A stretch of 8,579 nt of DNA, taken from Verrucomicrobia bacterium TMED44. Lineage in GTDB: Bacteria; Verrucomicrobiota; Verrucomicrobiia; Opitutales; Seribacteraceae. The position numbers were made by a program, and so were the translations under genes. Positions 6,813 through 8,579 of this stretch are shown piece by piece; positions within the stretch are counted from its first letter, which is position 1; the number at the start of each line of letters is the position of its first letter. The notes beneath the pieces were generated by a model that saw only the letters and a program-made list of their open reading frames with translations, was not told where the DNA came from and did not search any database. Location: assembly GCA_002168015.1 (NCBI GenBank), contig NHCX01000021.1, positions 1 through 8,579 on the forward strand, read 5' to 3'.

Positions 6813-8579
6813 CTACTCTTCCGATTGCTTCACCAACAAGTGATTACGGTAGGGTCGAACCACAAAGATTTTGAGGGCTGCCACAAAAAGAATCCCAAAA
6901 AGGGTGGAGGTGTAAGCACCGATCAACGCGTCCTGCTTCACATCCAATACCAGAAGCAGGATTAAGGAGAGAACGGTTCCTCCGAGTCCAATATACAATC
7001 CCAAATCGAACAGGTTGTCCTCGTTGTCGAGAAGGTCGAGCTTAAGACTTGCCTTAAGTTCTTCATTCTTCACTTGAGATATCCGTGAAAGACATATCAT
7101 AAAAATGGCCACTTGAATGAGTAAAAATACTCCTGCAATAATGGCCGTGACTACGGTTAGATTTTGATCCGCCATGGATTCCTCATTGGCATAGGCGAGC
7201 AGATTCGCAAGTGCAAAATCAAATCCTGCCACGGAAACTTGTCCACGTGGGGTTTGTAAAAGCGAGGGTTCGAGAACTAAAATTGAGAGTAAACCCCACA
7301 CAACAGAGACCGAAAGGCGTCTTGACCAGCGGAGTATAAAGTGACTGTTGGCACGTAAATAAGTCGGTCTTGGCAAAACATTGGAAAGTAAAAGTAAAAG
7401 AAAGAAAAAACTCGCCGTAATCAAAATCAACTTAATAACCATTGCCAAATCACGATGCTCATAAGACAAATATGTGAGTACGAAACCGCCTAAAAGTGGG
7501 AAGACAGGAGAGATTGCACTTTCAAGAATTCCATCCTCATGTATGGGCTTATTTTGATTAAGAAGATGCTGTAACGCCCCTTTGCCATGATACATGGCAG
7601 TCCGAAGATCCTTTAATGCAGCAACTGCTGCTTCTTTATCACCATCCTTTTTAAAGACAGGATAGGATTCAATAAAGTTGTGTACGCCTGATGGATCCCC
7701 GGACAATAAAGTTGCCGCATAAATAATTTTTAATTCTTTTTCAAAATCTTTACGGATAACCTCTCCGTTCTGCTCAAGCTTAGTCAGATTTTTTCGTTCC
7801 TCCACTCGCTGATCAAGCGGGAGAAAATTAATTTCCCTACGCAGCTCTTTAATGCTACCGATCGATACAGAAAGGGGCCTATTTCTCATCCGTACCATTG
7901 CCGCCAAATCAAAAACTCCCCGTAAATCCGGACAGCTCTTGGTAAGTTCTGCCATCTGCATCAGGTTCATTTTACGAGCCAATTGATGGGCTGCCCAGAA
8001 AAAGGACCGGATTTTTTCTTTGGCTTCCAAGTTGCCAAGAAGTGTTTGCTGGGCCAACTGACCTATCTCATAACTTGTCTCGTCAGAATAGTATCCATTT
8101 TCCATAGCCATTGCAGTCCCCACCATCATGGGTACGAGAATCGGATAAGGAAGCCAACGGCCATGGCTCTCCAATTTGCCTTCGTTATTCATTACCCCCC
8201 CAATAATCACTGCATATGCACCGGTGTCAGTACGCCCAACTTTAAGCAGGCTTAATCTTTCTGATAAATCCATGAAGTCGGCTGGAGGCATGGTTTGATT
8301 ACCGTCGATTTTAGCCACATCTGAGCTGGATTTATCCTTTGTCACAGAAAACCATGTGGCATTGTTGTTATAAGCAGCAAGAGCAGCACGAGCACTGGCC
8401 ATGCATTCATCACGAATTTCAGCTTCAGACTTATTTGCATCCATCTCCTCGGTAGTCTGCAAACCAACCGACAAAATAATAGTACGCTCTGGAAAGTAAG
8501 GAAAACCCTCCAGTTTAGCCATCTTTACTCCAGGAAAGGCGGAGACCAGAGGCTCGGCCAATAAACGGTTCCAAAAATT
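6813..8579 (-). CDS. Polytopic membrane protein with a MotA/TolQ/ExbB-like C-terminus (5' end beyond the window)
   Basis: The frame is open through the right edge (first visible codons read NFWNRLLAEPL), so the N-terminus is missing; a TTG at 8561 is available as a start but nothing marks it as genuine. The visible part is 588 residues, numbered here from the first codon. Residues 1-350 form a soluble domain I do not recognise. Hydrophobic segments follow at about 356-372 (weak), 378-401, 422-438, 474-497, 523-545 and 553-573. The last two carry GLGGTV (531-536) and YTSTLFG (556-562), separated by a short polar turn. This is the layout of the GLLGTV helix and Thr-containing final helix of MotA, TolQ and ExbB, which line the proton path. 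The positive tail RPYRNHLLVK fits a cytoplasmic C-terminus, as in ExbB, and the Arg-rich stretch at about 403-421 fits a cytoplasmic loop. If the weak segment is not a helix, the large N-terminal domain is outside. The next gene, with an Asp-bearing anchor, starts 4 bases after the stop, supporting a two-subunit complex (inference). Confidence 0.85.
   Translation of the reverse strand, partial: NFWNRLLAEPLVSAFPGVKMAKLEGFPYFPERTIILSVGLQTTEEMDANKSEAEIRDECMASARAALAAYNNNATWFSVTKDKSSSDVAKIDGNQTMPPADFMDLSERLSLLKVGRTDTGAYAVIIGGVMNNEGKLESHGRWLPYPILVPMMVGTAMAMENGYYSDETSYEIGQLAQQTLLGNLEAKEKIRSFFWAAHQLARKMNLMQMAELTKSCPDLRGVFDLAAMVRMRNRPLSVSIGSIKELRREINFLPLDQRVEERKNLTKLEQNGEVIRKDFEKELKIIYAATLLSGDPSGVHNFIESYPVFKKDGDKEAAVAALKDLRTAMYHGKGALQHLLNQNKPIHEDGILESAISPVFPLLGGFVLTYLSYEHRDLAMVIKLILITASFFFLLLLLSNVLPRPTYLRANSHFILRWSRRLSVSVVWGLLSILVLEPSLLQTPRGQVSVAGFDFALANLLAYANEESMADQNLTVVTAIIAGVFLLIQVAIFMICLSRISQVKNEELKASLKLDLLDNEDNLFDLGLYIGLGGTVLSLILLLVLDVKQDALIGAYTSTLFGILFVAALKIFVVRPYRNHLLVKQSEE
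6816..6822 (-). promoter_or_regulatory. Shine-Dalgarno of the coiled-coil gene
   Basis: GGAAGAG lies 7 bases before the ATG at 6808 and overlaps the last codons of the upstream gene, whose TAG stop is at 6813-6815. It supports the chosen start and translational coupling, and shows that this genome uses Shine-Dalgarno signals at least here, unlike the starts at 5079 and 1706. Confidence 0.7.

Overview
The window is one co-directional block on the minus strand, about 43% GC by eye. It holds four long genes, and both edges cut through genes. Read in transcription order, from the right edge leftwards, they are: a multi-pass membrane protein (5' end beyond the right edge); a membrane-anchored coiled-coil protein starting 4 bases after it; a large PglB/STT3-type oligosaccharyltransferase 28 bases further on; and, after 85 bases, a secreted FecR-domain protein with long tandem repeats that runs off the left edge. 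No RNA genes, mobile elements, CRISPR arrays or convincing intrinsic terminators were seen. No long ORF on the plus strand looks real; those present lie antisense to the minus-strand genes.

The architecture (FecR-repeat secreted protein, large proteins of unknown function, an N-terminal anchor of the type LLLVVCDFLLLSILALARF) suggests a Gram-negative bacterium of the Planctomycetota-Verrucomicrobiota-Lentisphaerota group. This is an impression from protein style and not a proven assignment.

The oligosaccharyltransferase is the only gene with a confident biochemical role: en bloc transfer of a lipid-linked glycan to asparagine on the outer face of the inner membrane. It keeps the acidic and WWDYG motifs of PglB but is about 1,095 residues, against about 710 for Campylobacter PglB. 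Part of the excess is a C-terminal insert containing a LysM-like (peptidoglycan-binding) module, flanked by two similar copies of a PglB C-terminal segment.

The two upstream genes look like a divergent proton-channel pair. The first ends in two membrane helices with a GLGGTV motif and a YTSTLFG motif, laid out as in MotA/TolQ/ExbB. The second starts with a single membrane helix carrying one buried Asp (D11), as in MotB/TolR/ExbD, followed by a long coiled coil and an extracytoplasmic C-terminal domain. Together the cluster could be an envelope system: an ion-driven membrane complex, an N-glycosylation enzyme tied to the cell wall, and a secreted repeat protein that carries at least one match to the bacterial D-X-N-X-S glycosylation sequon. 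The individual motifs are seen directly; the joint function is inference.
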